Below the pieces are notes generated by a model. That model had not been told where the DNA came from. It ran no database searches and saw only the letters and a list, made by a program, of their open reading frames with translations. 64,000 bases of DNA from Mytilus galloprovincialis (lineage: Eukaryota; Mollusca; Bivalvia; Mytilida; Mytilidae): positions 31,186,958 through 31,250,957 of the forward strand of contig NC_134842.1 in NCBI RefSeq assembly GCF_965363235.1, in the 5' to 3' direction. Position numbers and translations under genes: made by a program. Positions within the stretch are counted from its first letter, which is position 1. Every line of letters starts with the position of its first letter. This document shows positions 36,504 to 49,400 of the stretch, piece after piece.

Positions 36504-36608
36504 GTAAATGTGACAACGATTAACCAGAGACCAAAGGACGCAAATTTCAGCAACTGGTAAATGTGACAACGATTAACCAGAGACCAAAGGACGCAAATTT
36601 CAGCAACT
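36504..36608 (+). repeat. perfect 53-base tandem duplication
   Basis: The unit starts GTAAATGTGACAACGATTAA and ends CAAATTTCAGCAACT. The second copy follows immediately at 36557. No difference between copies was seen, so the duplication is recent or the sequence is held constant. Confidence 0.85.
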
Positions 36609-37984
36609 TCACTTGTATTTATCACTGTATGGCTTTCTACAATAAGAGAAACCAATATCGTTAAGTGAGTTTTCAAATGTCCCGAAATGAAACATATTTC
36701 TCAACTCGAATGAAAAAATTAATGTTTTTGTTTTGAAATAAACTCTTGAAAGTTGAAAAGGATTCATACCAGCACTACACAGATAATCCATATGATATAC
36801 CTGAATACGTTTCGTCCCCAGGGTATCGTCAACGAAGTAGTCAGCACTTTTGAATTGACATGAAATATCATTCAAATGCTCATTTCCTGTTCTGAATCGT
36901 TGAACTATTAAAAACACTATATTTTTCATTCGCAAACATGGATAGCCTTAGTTCTGACCTTTTTAATGTTCGGACTTTTTGGTTTGCAATGGTCCTTGTT
37001 TTTGTTTAAAACTGTTTTAATTTGAATGTAACTGATGAGTATTGTGTGAAAGAAACGTGAGTCTGACGCATTGAATTATAACCCTCGCAGTTTTTCATAC
37101 ACGTATCTCATTACATAAATACGAACAAAATGTCTGTGTTGTAAGAAATATATATGCTTGATTTCCCCGAGAAAGCTTACGACGGAAATTTGGAAGTAAA
37201 GATGAATAAAAAGGGACCAATGTAATAACATTTAACGATGTTATACAACATGGTTAACATGGCATATTTTTTTTTGTTCTGATTTTAGAATACAACAGGG
37301 TTTATAACATTTGTACATACTGTAGATTTTACTACATAAAAAGGTATTTTACTAAAGGTAAGGCAAGGTATAGATTGCTTTTGCCGTATTTTGCACACAT
37401 TTTTGGACGTTTTGGTTGAAACATTACTGCAACTTTGTATTTAATCTGGCCTTCTTATTGTTTGAATTTGGACGCCACTGATATGTACAGAAAACTCGTG
37501 TTTGGCGTTTAAGATCATAAGGTTGGCTTTTTCATGTTATGTACATAAAAGATAATTCTGGCAGGTATAAGATGAGAGAGTGTTTAATAGGTTTTGGAAA
37601 ATGATTTTTTTTTGGTTCAACGTTCTTTAAAGCAACTTGATATATAATCTAACGGCTGGTACACACAGTTATGTCAAAACTAAATTTTAAGTTGTGCGAT
37701 TTTCACTACTAGAAGATAGATGCTTGAAACATCATTTATTTGACTCAGATCATCGAGTAGGAAAAATAAGGAAAATTAAGTTGTATATTCTTTAATTTAT
37801 CTTATTTCTAGATGCATTAACAATTCCAGGTACAAAAAACCGATAACGACACATATAAAATGAATTCGATAATTTTACTCACATGACACAATACCACAAT
37901 GGGCGTTGTCTAGACATTGGTGATGATGTTGAATGGAAATGCGTAGAAAATCATACAGTTGGCATGAAACGGGTTATATTCATC

Positions 37985-38576
37985 TCATATATTTTATGAT
38001 GGTATGATAGTTAACCCCTAACGGGAGGGATTGCATTTGATTTTCATATGATGAAGACATAATCTTTCAATTAGTTTTATTGAAATCTGGAGGTGGCATG
38101 ACAGTAACTGCTAGTAGTCCTTTGTTAATTTATGCATCATTGTCATTTTGCTTATTTTTTTTATACCTATTATGAAATCGGACTCAGACTTCTTTTTTAA
38201 TATCGTGAGTATTGCTATGTGTTTCTTCAATCTACATTGACTAGAGATATAGGGTAAGGGTTGAGATCTCACAAAGCATGTTTAACACCGCTACGTTTTT
38301 GTGCCTCTCCCAACTCAGGAGCATCAGACCTTTGTTAGTCTTGCATGTTTTTTAAATTTTAGTTCATTTTATGCTTTGGAGATTAGTGTCACGTCCTTTT
38401 TCACTGAACTAGTACTCAATTTCTTTAGGGGCCAGCTGAGGACCACCTCCGGGTGCGCGATTTTCTCGCTGCGTTGAAGACTCATTGGTGGCCTTCGGCT
38501 GTTGTCTGCTCTTTGATCAGATTGTTATCTTTTTTACCTATTCCCAATTTCCATTCTCAATTTTTATAGTTCATTG
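37985..38576 (+). repeat. tail copy of Penelope-like element (family R1), plus orientation
   Basis: Read on the plus strand it runs from GATGGTATGATAGTTAACCC through GTTGAGATCTCACAAAGCAT and CCTCCGGGTGCGCGATTTTC to CCATTCTCAATTTTTAT. It is the reverse complement of the copy at 18595-19200 and nearly full for that tail. Confidence 0.65.
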
Positions 38577-40344
38577 TCAATTATTTATGCTTCGCGAAAT
38601 CGTGAATTAATGTGTTGGTCGTCACTTGTTCAATATTTGTCTTTATTTTAATTCTTTGATTTGTTATTCTATAACTAATCTTCACATTATACAGTTCCTT
38701 AAATATGTTTCATATTTTACACTTCTGTTATTTAAAAAAAAAGGAATAAAGTTTGTTTGAATACCAATGGATGACTATCTCAACAATACGTAACACAATA
38801 GCATCATGTGAGATCTGCACAATATCCTGAGACACGAAAGGGAATTTTCAGTTGTTTTCTTTCACGTTTTAGTCGACAGTATATATGTGTGTTCAGACCC
38901 GACCATTAACACAGAGTATTTTAATAGTAATGCAATATATGTTTGATAGTATAAAGTTAGATTTTAAAAAATCTTTCCATGGTTACATTTCTACATTTAT
39001 TATTGACTGAACATCTTACGTATTATTTTCTATCAAGTGAAAGTTAATGACGGATCTTTAAATATAGAACATGGTAAAACAGTTTTTTGTTTTTTAAAAT
39101 TAGTGTTTCATTGAAAATAACAAATTAAATAAATCAATATGTATTATACCTAAATTATGAGCATATTTCGCTGATTTTACAACTTAATCTTTTGATCAAC
39201 ATTTGTATAGAGTAATACGAGAACAAGAAACCGAGATCTGAGTAATCTGATTAAATTGAAAAACAATTTCAAAAATTATTATGTCACTCTGATCACTAAA
39301 CATATTTAAATACAAAATAAAGAAGAGAAAACAGTACAGGTGTGCCAATTAATCATGAATTGCCACAGTTAAGTTACCAATACATCTTTTTATCTGATTT
39401 CCTTTGATAGATCGTAAATATCATCACAAATTAAAACAATTACCAAGAGTACCATACACATTGAAATTATCAAAATGTACAAATTTAATATTCATTTTTG
39501 TTAAAAGAAAGTTTTTTGAAACTTTGAGTTATTGACTGAACAGTCTGGCATCGGAATCAAAGTCATTGATTTTTTTCGGACAATTTTAGAACTTTGAAAA
39601 GAATTTTTATAAAACTGGAACTGCATTATTGGTCTCTCTCTTTTTTTTTATGTCCATTCGACTTTCTTACTTTGTTCCTGTAACGTTGATTTTTTTGCTT
39701 GTTTTTAATTTACGATATTTGACCATCGTTAAACTACTGTCACCAAAATATAACAATTATCAATACTTTACAAAGATTGAAAGATACACAACTTTAAATC
39801 CCGTCCAATCACTGTTGTCAATGTATCATGCGTTAACGATACTCTGTATTTACCGAAGATGTACAGTGTCTTGAATATCATTTTGACAGGACTTTTATCT
39901 ATGCCAAGCTTAGTTTTTCGTCTATAAAAGATCAGTCGGGTCTAACTCTCATTTGAGCGATCTCTGGTAGTGTTTTCTGAAAATCAATGTGAATTGAAAA
40001 TGTCCGCTGTGACTTTCCATAATAAGATACTTTCATATGTGTCTTATGTTTCCATGTTGTTATATTTTATAAGATCTTTAAAAAAAAAGTGTTATTGATT
40101 TTATACTTAATTGATAAAGATTGACCAACTTTAAAGGGAAGTAGAATATTTGTTCAGGGTCATTGTTTTAGGATTACGGAAATTTATGTTTAAATGCATT
40201 TACAATATCATTTTGTATTTTATTTTCATAATCCCTGTTGATAATATAATGGACATTGAACATTAAACACTAAACAACGTATAACGAATCTGTCGCTCAC
40301 GTCACTTACAAAAGGAAGTTAAAATCTGATTATCTCTGTGCAAG

Positions 40345-40405
40345 ATGACTGCTTATTTATGGAGGATTACAGTATATTTCCTCACGGTCGAGGGATTTAC
40401 GTCAG
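40345..40405 (+). CDS. IgR3 exon 1: start codon and signal peptide
   Basis: ATG at 40345, leader MTAYLWRITVYFLTVEGFTS, donor G|GTATTA in phase 1. It joins in frame to the type D exon exactly as in IgR2. The hydrophobic core is shorter than in IgR2. Confidence 0.8.
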
Positions 40406-43400
40406 GTATTATACATGTTATATTTTCATTCTTATTTTTGTATTTGAAAATCAATCAATATTTTCAGAAAAAGAGATGTTAAATTATCATTCTTTGAGCA
40501 TTATGTAAAATTGACTGACATTCAGGCTGTAAGGAATATATCTGCTGTGTACTGCTTTCATATGTTTTAAAGATATGTTCTTCAGCAATAAGTATGACAT
40601 ACCTATATATGGTTCGTATGTGAAATCTCTTACCTGTTTCTTCGATTCATTTTAGTATATACTTAAACTACACATAGGTATTATCTGGTATAGTTCTGAT
40701 TGGATGAGCCCCATTGCCGTCTAGGTTTAATAGATAAGATTTGCTAGTTTTTCAAAACATTCTGCCCTAAACACCAGAAAAAGGTTTAAAGGTTTAAGGT
40801 ATAACAACACTAATTCATAGCCCCATTGCTTTCTATGTTAAATTCTGAAATTTCATGCAGAAATGGTTACTTTGTCTTAATTTCAAATAAAGTAATAGTG
40901 GCAGTTAGTTCATGTCAAAACTATACCTTATCCTGACTTGTGTTAAAACTTCCAACACACCTTTAATTGCAGATTAAAGCGTACTGTTTTCCAAAAGTTT
41001 GATAGTAGAAAACAGGTACTTCTGATCTGAACAACATGACAAATGGTCCCTCCTATTATAGTTTTATACTTGTTTAGTAATCAAAAGAAACTTTCAGCAA
41101 GGGTTCTACAGTGATTCCAAGTCTCAAAGCTTTTATTTGATACCAAAACTACTCAAATATGTAACCTATTGACAAAGAAACAGCTATGTGTAGGAACTAT
41201 TAGTTTGAAATATGTACTATTGTCTTGTATGTTCTTTTCGACCGTGCCCGGATAAGTGGTTCTATACCTATAACAGCACTAAACTTTAAAAATTTATCTC
41301 TCCTTTACTTAATTTTCTTCTCAATGTATGATCTATTTCTAGCATAGACAAATGCATACAGCAATTTTCAAAACACTTAATCACCGAATTCAAGCTCTAA
41401 TTAGACTGGTAGTAACATATGTCTGATACATGTACAAAGAAAACTCAATATGGATACTGATAGTGACAGATATGATACCTTTAAAAATTTTACCAGATCT
41501 TATTTTTTAATAAACATGTATCGACCCAAATTACAATGTTCTTATCTTATGGTTGTGGTTTGTTATCTATTTCTTGCATGAATAGATATTTCTCGTATCA
41601 CACTGCACGAAGTGTAAAAAGACTAGATCAAGAATTTCTAATTTAACACAATGAGAGTGTAGACCATAAAATAAATAGGTTTAACTAGTAAGAATTAAAC
41701 ATCACTTGATACCAACTCTCGTTATCTAATTTAGATAGTAATAATAAACTCTTCGAAGTCTCGTTTATTATTACTTTGAAATTAAATATCTTGAGTTGAC
41801 GTAAAGCGATATCCCATGCTTATAAAGATCAATTATGATAATATGGATTTTAATTTGTCAAACCTTTTTCTTTAATTCAAGGATGTATTTATCGGGTGAG
41901 CAAAAAGGTGGCCATTCCTATTTCAATTTCATTTAAAAAAAAATATGCAATAAGTGATTTACCGTTGGATTTTTGTACAATGAATCTGTGCAATGTTTTA
42001 TTTTAGCCTTTTTACTGACAACATCTTCTGACAGAGCAACTACCGGAAATGAATTTAATTTTACATGCAATTTAGCAAAAGATGCGAATGGAATTATATC
42101 GATAGTAAGAGATCATACAGATGAATGTATAATAGATGTTGACCAGTCTTGTAGATTCCAAAATTGTAATCCAAACTATGCGTACTCTTGCAACGGAAGT
42201 ACCTTTTACTTGACTATACCAGTAAAATTGGATATAGATAGTTTGCATGGATCTCGCTGGAAATGTCACGATATATTAAGAGACATTAACTCTAATGAGG
42301 TGTTGTTGTATGTCAATGGTAAGTATAGAAGAATAGATATATTTAGATATGTGGATTTTTTACTCTTTATCGTTTTTATATCTGGATCCATCTGTCTTTA
42401 TTTTGCAGATATTACTTGTTTCGTATATAATTAAAGACTGTATGTTCGATAACATTATTATCCTTACATGTACTGACAATTTTATATTTAACGAATATAT
42501 ACATTTACTTCATATTTTAACTCAATTGATGTTTGAATATTATATATTCATCTGTCTCATGTTAATGCTTTGATCTTTTTACAACCGTAAGGTCGATCCA
42601 ACCGTATGTTTCTCTTAGTACTCAGCAAAACTGTGTAGCATGAACTATTTTTGATGTGTTCCTTTGCTGAAAATCTTCTTTTGATAAAATGTGGAATAAT
42701 TTGTAACACCAGGTTAGAGTTTGACACCGAAGTAATTAACTGTACATTTAGAGATAATCTCGGCAGTCTATTGTATTTCGGATAAAATATATACAACATT
42801 GGAGTTTTATGTGACGTCCATTGGCACTGAACTAGTACACATTTTGTTTGGGGGCTAGCTGCAGCCCGCCTCCGGGTGTGGTATTTTCTCGCTTTGTTGA
42901 AGACCCATTGGTGACCCTCAGCTGCTCTCTGCTCTTTGGTTGGTTTGCTGTATCTATAACACATTCCAGATTTTTATTCTAGATCTTAGCTATATTTTTT
43001 CATAGCTCTTAAATCAAAATAAGTTTTTTTGTGTATAACTTAAGACAACAGAAATGTACTGACGTTCATATAATATAAATCGATTTAGAAGATACAAACC
43101 AAATACATGTTTTGTTTTATTGAAATTGCATGAAGATTAAATATTGCGAGACCGATTGCGTCAACGCAGTCATTTTCTTACAATACGTAAAAGGGCACAA
43201 TAAGTAAAATTTCAATTCAAACGACAATTGGGGTATCTAAATGTATAAAACTGCTAAAAAAGGGTCGATGAAGAGTTAGTACATACATTATGTTCATGCT
43301 TAGTCTACGGAATCATTATGAAGTGCATGTTTTCGTTAAACTGAAATCCCCTAGCCCTAATCTAATTTTATTTGTGTGAAAATCAAAACCAGTTCAAGTG

Positions 43401-46400
43401 ATTTTCAGTATCAGTTTCTCTCAGACAATAGTATTTGACCAATAGAATGATTTGCAGGTGTTCCTGTTGGTGCTCAAAGAGAACCTGACATAGCTTTTGT
43501 TTTCATTTTTTAATAATTACGTTATTTGTTGCGCTTCTATCTAGTTGTTTAGGTTAAAAAAAATCATACAAGGATGCACTTATACATGTACCAGGTATAA
43601 AACCAAAATTAGTCTGGTTATGGGTTGAATTTTGGTTTTGTAATTTCGTCAACGTTTGTATTAAATTTGGACTTTAAATCATTTTAGTAACGATGTTTAT
43701 TGAAGAGATATAACTTGTCGATTTGCGCATCAGCTGGAATAAAAGGGGTACTGTCAATGTTATTGCGTCACCTTTGACCTATGGATATGTTGATAAAAAT
43801 TTGTGCTTGTATATTTTTCAGTTCCAATAACACAAGCAAATTTAACACCAATTCCGTACGATATCAACCCGACGAAAATTATTTCCGGTTCAAGTCAATC
43901 GTTTAAATGTACAACTGATGCTGGTCGGCCGTCGTCCAGGATACAGTGGTATCTCTCTGGCTCCAAAATAAGTGATAATGCATCTGTTCAAACTGACACG
44001 TGTAATTTTGGATGTAATGGAAAAGTGATATCGTCAAGTGTTTTACTATATACTGGTAATACCACCGATAATAAGAAGTCAATTTATTGCTCTGCCGTCA
44101 ACATAAAGGGAGAGGGAGTACAGTCACAATACAGAGTAATTGAGATTCTGTGTATGTATACATTATCTTGAATTTTCTTTTGATATGGCATTGTCAGTTT
44201 GTTTTCTTCGACTTATATGTTTGAATTTCCCCTTTTCCTCTATTTTATTTCTAGAACTTTTGCCTGATTTGTGTAAAAAGTAAAATCACAAAAAAAAACA
44301 AACTCCGAGGAAAATGCAAAACAGAAAGTCCGTTATCAAATAGCAAAATGAAAAGCTCAAACACATCAAACAAAAAGATAACAACTGTCATATTCCAGAC
44401 TTGCAAAGAACGAATACAAACAATGATCGAATACAAACCTGACAAAGAGCGACAAACAACAACCACTAATTACAGGCTCCTGACCCGGACAGGCATACAC
44501 AGAATGTGGCGGGGTTGAACATGTTAGCGAGCGCCCAACTCTCTCCCTAACCTGGGACAGTGGTGTAACAGTACAGCATATGAACAAACTATAAAAAATC
44601 AGTTGATAAGGTCTTAACTCATTAGAACAATAAAAAGATGAAAAACAATAAATAAAAACACAGACCGAACGTGATATATATATAACTGCTAATTATGGTT
44701 AAGTTTCTGCTTTTCGTAATGTGAAGGATGTAGGCACCTGTAATTTAATTGACCTCTCCGATAGGTTTAGAAAAATCCAACCTGAACAAATATGGAACAC
44801 GGACACTATCTAGTATGCTGCAACGTATGCCATTATGTTTATCGAATATAAAAAAAAATCAAAAATTACTCGGGGTTATTTTTATGACTAACTGACCCTT
44901 CAAATACTACATAAAGAAGGATAAAAGGATTAACAAAAATATTTTATTATTGAAACATCTCTAAAAATAATATCTAGTGTGATTTGGACACTTAATGACA
45001 GACACATTATAAATAGAAACAGGCAACATACTACAACCAACAACGGTCGGACACCGAAGAACTAAAACACTAAATTCACAAAATCCAACGAACAATACCT
45101 GGCCTTTTTTGCCAGATTAGCTACAGACACGAATGCTTTAGTACATTAACCATTAACATCTTTGAAATGTTGAAGTACACGGTCAAACGTTTATAAGTGA
45201 TCCTTTCTTCTGGTACCTTGTCAGTCGTAAACAAAAGCAATCAGGATACAAAAAAAGGGGGACGAAAGATACCAAAGGGACAGTCAAACTCATAAATCTG
45301 ACAACGCCATGGCTAAAAATGAAAAAGACAAACAGAAAAACAATAGTACACATGACACAACATAGAAAACTAAAGAATAAACAACACGAACCCCACCAAA
45401 AACTAGGGGTGATCTCAGGTGCTCCGGAAGGGTAAGCAGATCCTGCTCCACATGTGGCACCCGTCGTGTTGCTTATGTGATTACAAATCCGGTAAATAGT
45501 CTTATTCGGTAGTTCACATTCATGAAAGGGAAGGGGATTGTAGTTACGACGTAAGGAACATATCCGATATCATTTGTGAAACGGTTATTCCATAACGGTC
45601 AACCAACTCGTGCTGGCGTCCGTAAAATTTACGAAGGGATGATTTCAACTTCACCATTTGGAACTCTTGGTTTAATAGCTTCCTTGTGAGCAGTAACCCT
45701 CTATCAAGAAAATCATGATAGGAAATGCAAGCAGGGGAATATCGTATCAATTGGGAGATATATACCCCGTATGCAGGTGCTGCTGGAATGTTGCTACATA
45801 GAAATGGAAAGTTCACTATTGGAAAGCTGAAATCATCTCTTTTGTCGTAATGTTTTGTTTTCAACCGACCCTCATTGTCAATTTCTAGATGTAAGTCAAG
45901 ATATGAAGCCGACTTAACTGTATCTGTAGTATCCTTTATCTCCAATTCGATGGGATAGATGCGTTTCACATACAAAGATGCAAGACCAGGAAAAAAGTTA
46001 CAATTGAAGGAAAGAAAATATCATGACCGAGACAAAAAAGATATCCCCCCCCCCCCAAAAAAAAACAAACAAAAAAAACAACAACAACAAAAAACAAAAC
46101 CGGTATTAACACTATATCCAGAAAAATATTGAAGTTTACGAACTGCAAAACAATTTTCAATTGTAAACAATGTGAGATTGTAATTAACAAGAGAATGATT
46201 GGTTTATTAGTAACGTAGCTACAGTCTTTTAAAGCATAAACCGTATGATGAACGTTAACAAAAGTATATTAAATGAACATGCAAACTTTTATAAAAAAAT
46301 GTATTTGGTTTTCATGTTACATTTGTTATTCTCGTGGTGTTTTGTCTGATGATTGGTCTGTTTCTGTGTGTGTTGCGTTTCGATGTTGTGTCGTTGTTCT

Positions 46401-49400
46401 CCTCTTATATTTAATGCGTTTCGCTCGGTTTTGGTTTGTTACCCCGATTTTGTTTTTTGTCCATGGATTTATGAGTTTTGAACAGCGGTATACTACTGTT
46501 GCCTTTATTTATATTCGAGACATTTTGAAATAAATGTAATTTCATCAGTGTATCCTGTTTGAGATAAAAAAAAAAAAAAGAGAAGGTTTTAATGGCGATA
46601 AAAATTGATAACACGAACTGAAGATGACGTGTTATATGTTATATCCTGACTTATAAACAGACTCATTCTTCTATATTCATCTTCATTATTCTGCTATTGT
46701 ATGTTCAACATTTAAACCTAAGTAAAACGTATCAATTCTGTTTGCAACTTTCAAACATTTATTATATGCACCATTTTAGAAATGTTGTACCATTAAACAT
46801 GTTTTATAATTACCGATTTGGAAATTCATATTTAAAGTTGAACCAGTGATCTTAAACATACCAGATATCAATATAACAGAAGGAAGTAGTCTGAAAATAA
46901 CCGCTACCTTTTATGCTAATCCAACCTCTGTATACGTATGGTGGACACGTCAAAATGATACTGCCTTTAGATATTATGGTACAACCTTATTTATCAGAAA
47001 TATACTTAGATATTCCAGTGGTAACTACACCTGTCATGCTATGAACACTCTTACAGCATCAGGACATCTCCCACAGAACAGGACATCAAAGGAAACATTT
47101 TATGTCAATGTACAATGTAAGTGAAAATGTACAAAAAAACTAGATTTACATACTTGTTCGATATGTATTTGAGTTCATAGTAAGAATGTTTATTAACATA
47201 AAAAAGAAGATTTGTTTTGTTATCCGAACATGATTTCCGATAGTTATATTGTTAAGTACAATTTTGTCCTACAAGTAATGTACTTTCATTGGCTAAGGTT
47301 TTGTTAAAATAATCTAAAACATTGTAATTGATATGATGATTGTCACAAGGTAGGTGTTGATTTAATAATAAAGACTTTTTATCAAATCCTGCCATGCTGT
47401 TAAAGTAATTTTTCAAAGCTTAAATTAAACGCATGTAATATAAACTAGTGCTTATAATTCAGTTAAATTTTTCCGATGATAAATAAAGAAAACATTTTAA
47501 ACAAAAGAAAAACAAACTTCGGTCATCTTCAAGCAGACAAATTTTGAACTTATATAAGGAAGTTTATAAACAAATAGCTTTCAGTTGTTATAATTATAAT
47601 AAAAAATCTATGAAATTGTTACATATATGTTGACTTAAATTTGATTATAATAAGGGGAGAGAATCTCAGTGTATGTTATCTTAAAAGGAATGACACAATG
47701 TCATTGGACGAAGTATAATTGATTTTTTCTTAATGTAGTGTCACCGAATGATGAATCAATTAATGGGACTGCAATTGGTGTAGGAACAGGATTTGCTGTA
47801 ATCGTATTTACATTAGGCGTCACCAGTTTATTTGTGTTGATGCACCGTAAGCGTCGAATGTTCAAGAAAAGAGGTACAGATATAAGATTATTTAACGGCC
47901 ATTATTTATACAACGTATAATTTATAATCTAATAACTGTAGCTTACTTTGTTTATAAATACGTCTTTTTGGTTCGCTCATGAGATGTATGAGATTTGAAC
48001 AACGGTAAACTACAGTTGACTATACTTGGACAAAACACAATGCAAATTTAAAAAAAAAAAATCAACAAATGTTTTTGCAAAATCATTGAGCCCATCAATA
48101 TATTGTTAAGAACACTAGAAATGTGTTTTACATTATTGTAAATATTTTTTTTTTCTTTTTCTTCAGAAGACAGCAACAACATTGTATATGAATCAACATT
48201 TGTTGAGCTAAGGTAAATAAATGTTGGTTTTTTTCTCTCCGAATACATGAATGCTTTTGGGAAAAAAAACCAAATATCAATTAATACTAAGAATAAATAA
48301 AACAAAATCACCTTCCTGTATTTTTCTGTTTTATCAAAATAAGATCCAACATTAAAATAAGGAGATAATGTATGATTGCCAACGAAACAACTATCCATTT
48401 CACAAAATAATTACAGTTCACCCTGTAGTCTTAAACAGTTTTAAAAAAAGGGCTATGCATCTAAAGATAGGCGAAATATGCCAAAAGGACATTAACACTA
48501 ATAAGTAGAAAATAAACTGATAATGACATGGCTAAAAAAGAAAAGGCCAACAGACAAACAATAGTACACAAAACACAACATGGAAACTAAAGACTGAGCA
48601 ACACGAGTTAAACTTCACAAGACACTGATATGAAAAGATGACACAGTTCGAAAGACCAACACTCTGTACAATTATATAAACGTTACTTATTCTCGGTTTG
48701 GTATAGGCATAAAACGAATTTGGCGGTGTTAACCAGTTAACCGTGTAAAAAATGGATATGATCGAAAATAAACTGAGAATGTCATGGCAAAATGAAAAAA
48801 AGATCAAAGACAAGCAGTATACAAAACACAACATAGAAAACCAAAAAGATTGAGCATCCGGGCCCCACCAACAACCGGTGGTGATCTTATGTGCCGAAAG
48901 GGTAAGAGGATCCGCCTCCACATGGAACAACCATCGTTTTACTCATGACAAACTGTATTTGTATTTTCACTGAAAGGAGAACATGGAACATGATATCTTG
49001 CATTTAAATTGCCACTTTAGGTATAAGACATCAAATATGTTGGCGGTAAGAATGGTTGAAACATGAATTGCTATGAAATACATGTATTCAAAGGATCGAC
49101 ATATGATGCATGTTTTAATTACCAAAGTATGCCTTTGTTTTAAAATTTACAGACAAACGGCGCAATCGGACCAGCATTTGTATAATGCGTTACAAGATTA
49201 TAAAACAGGCGAGTGTATAATTGGTAGAATATTGTATAGACTGTATAGCTTGTGTATGTCTTTTTTGCACCTGAATGATCAAATTCTGACCAAATACATT
49301 TATAAACTGCACGAACAAAAGTGAGAAAATAATTGGAACTGTAAACGTTTAAGATTGTGGATAAAACAAGATAACATTTTAGAACGTAGCTTATTTTACA

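Larger units (their letters stand above)
35734..40344. other. intergenic, IgR2 to IgR3
   Basis: Contains a perfect 53-base tandem duplication (36504-36608) and a reverse tail copy of the Penelope-like element (37985-38576). The other ORFs, for example 36609-36935 and 39629-39874, have no recognisable domain. The IgR3 promoter should lie near the right end; no core element can be assigned. Confidence 0.5.

Noticed and set aside
5972-47116. Stop codons directly after the type B Ig exons as gene ends, giving secreted forms
   Set aside because: The stops lie in intron sequence after strong GTAAGT donors in all copies. Intron retention is possible in principle but nothing here supports it.
7025-48960. 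All R2 tails lying antisense to the receptor genes as evidence of selection
   Set aside because: Most are antisense, but pieces at 10205, 16478 and 44175 have the opposite orientation, and the sample is small.
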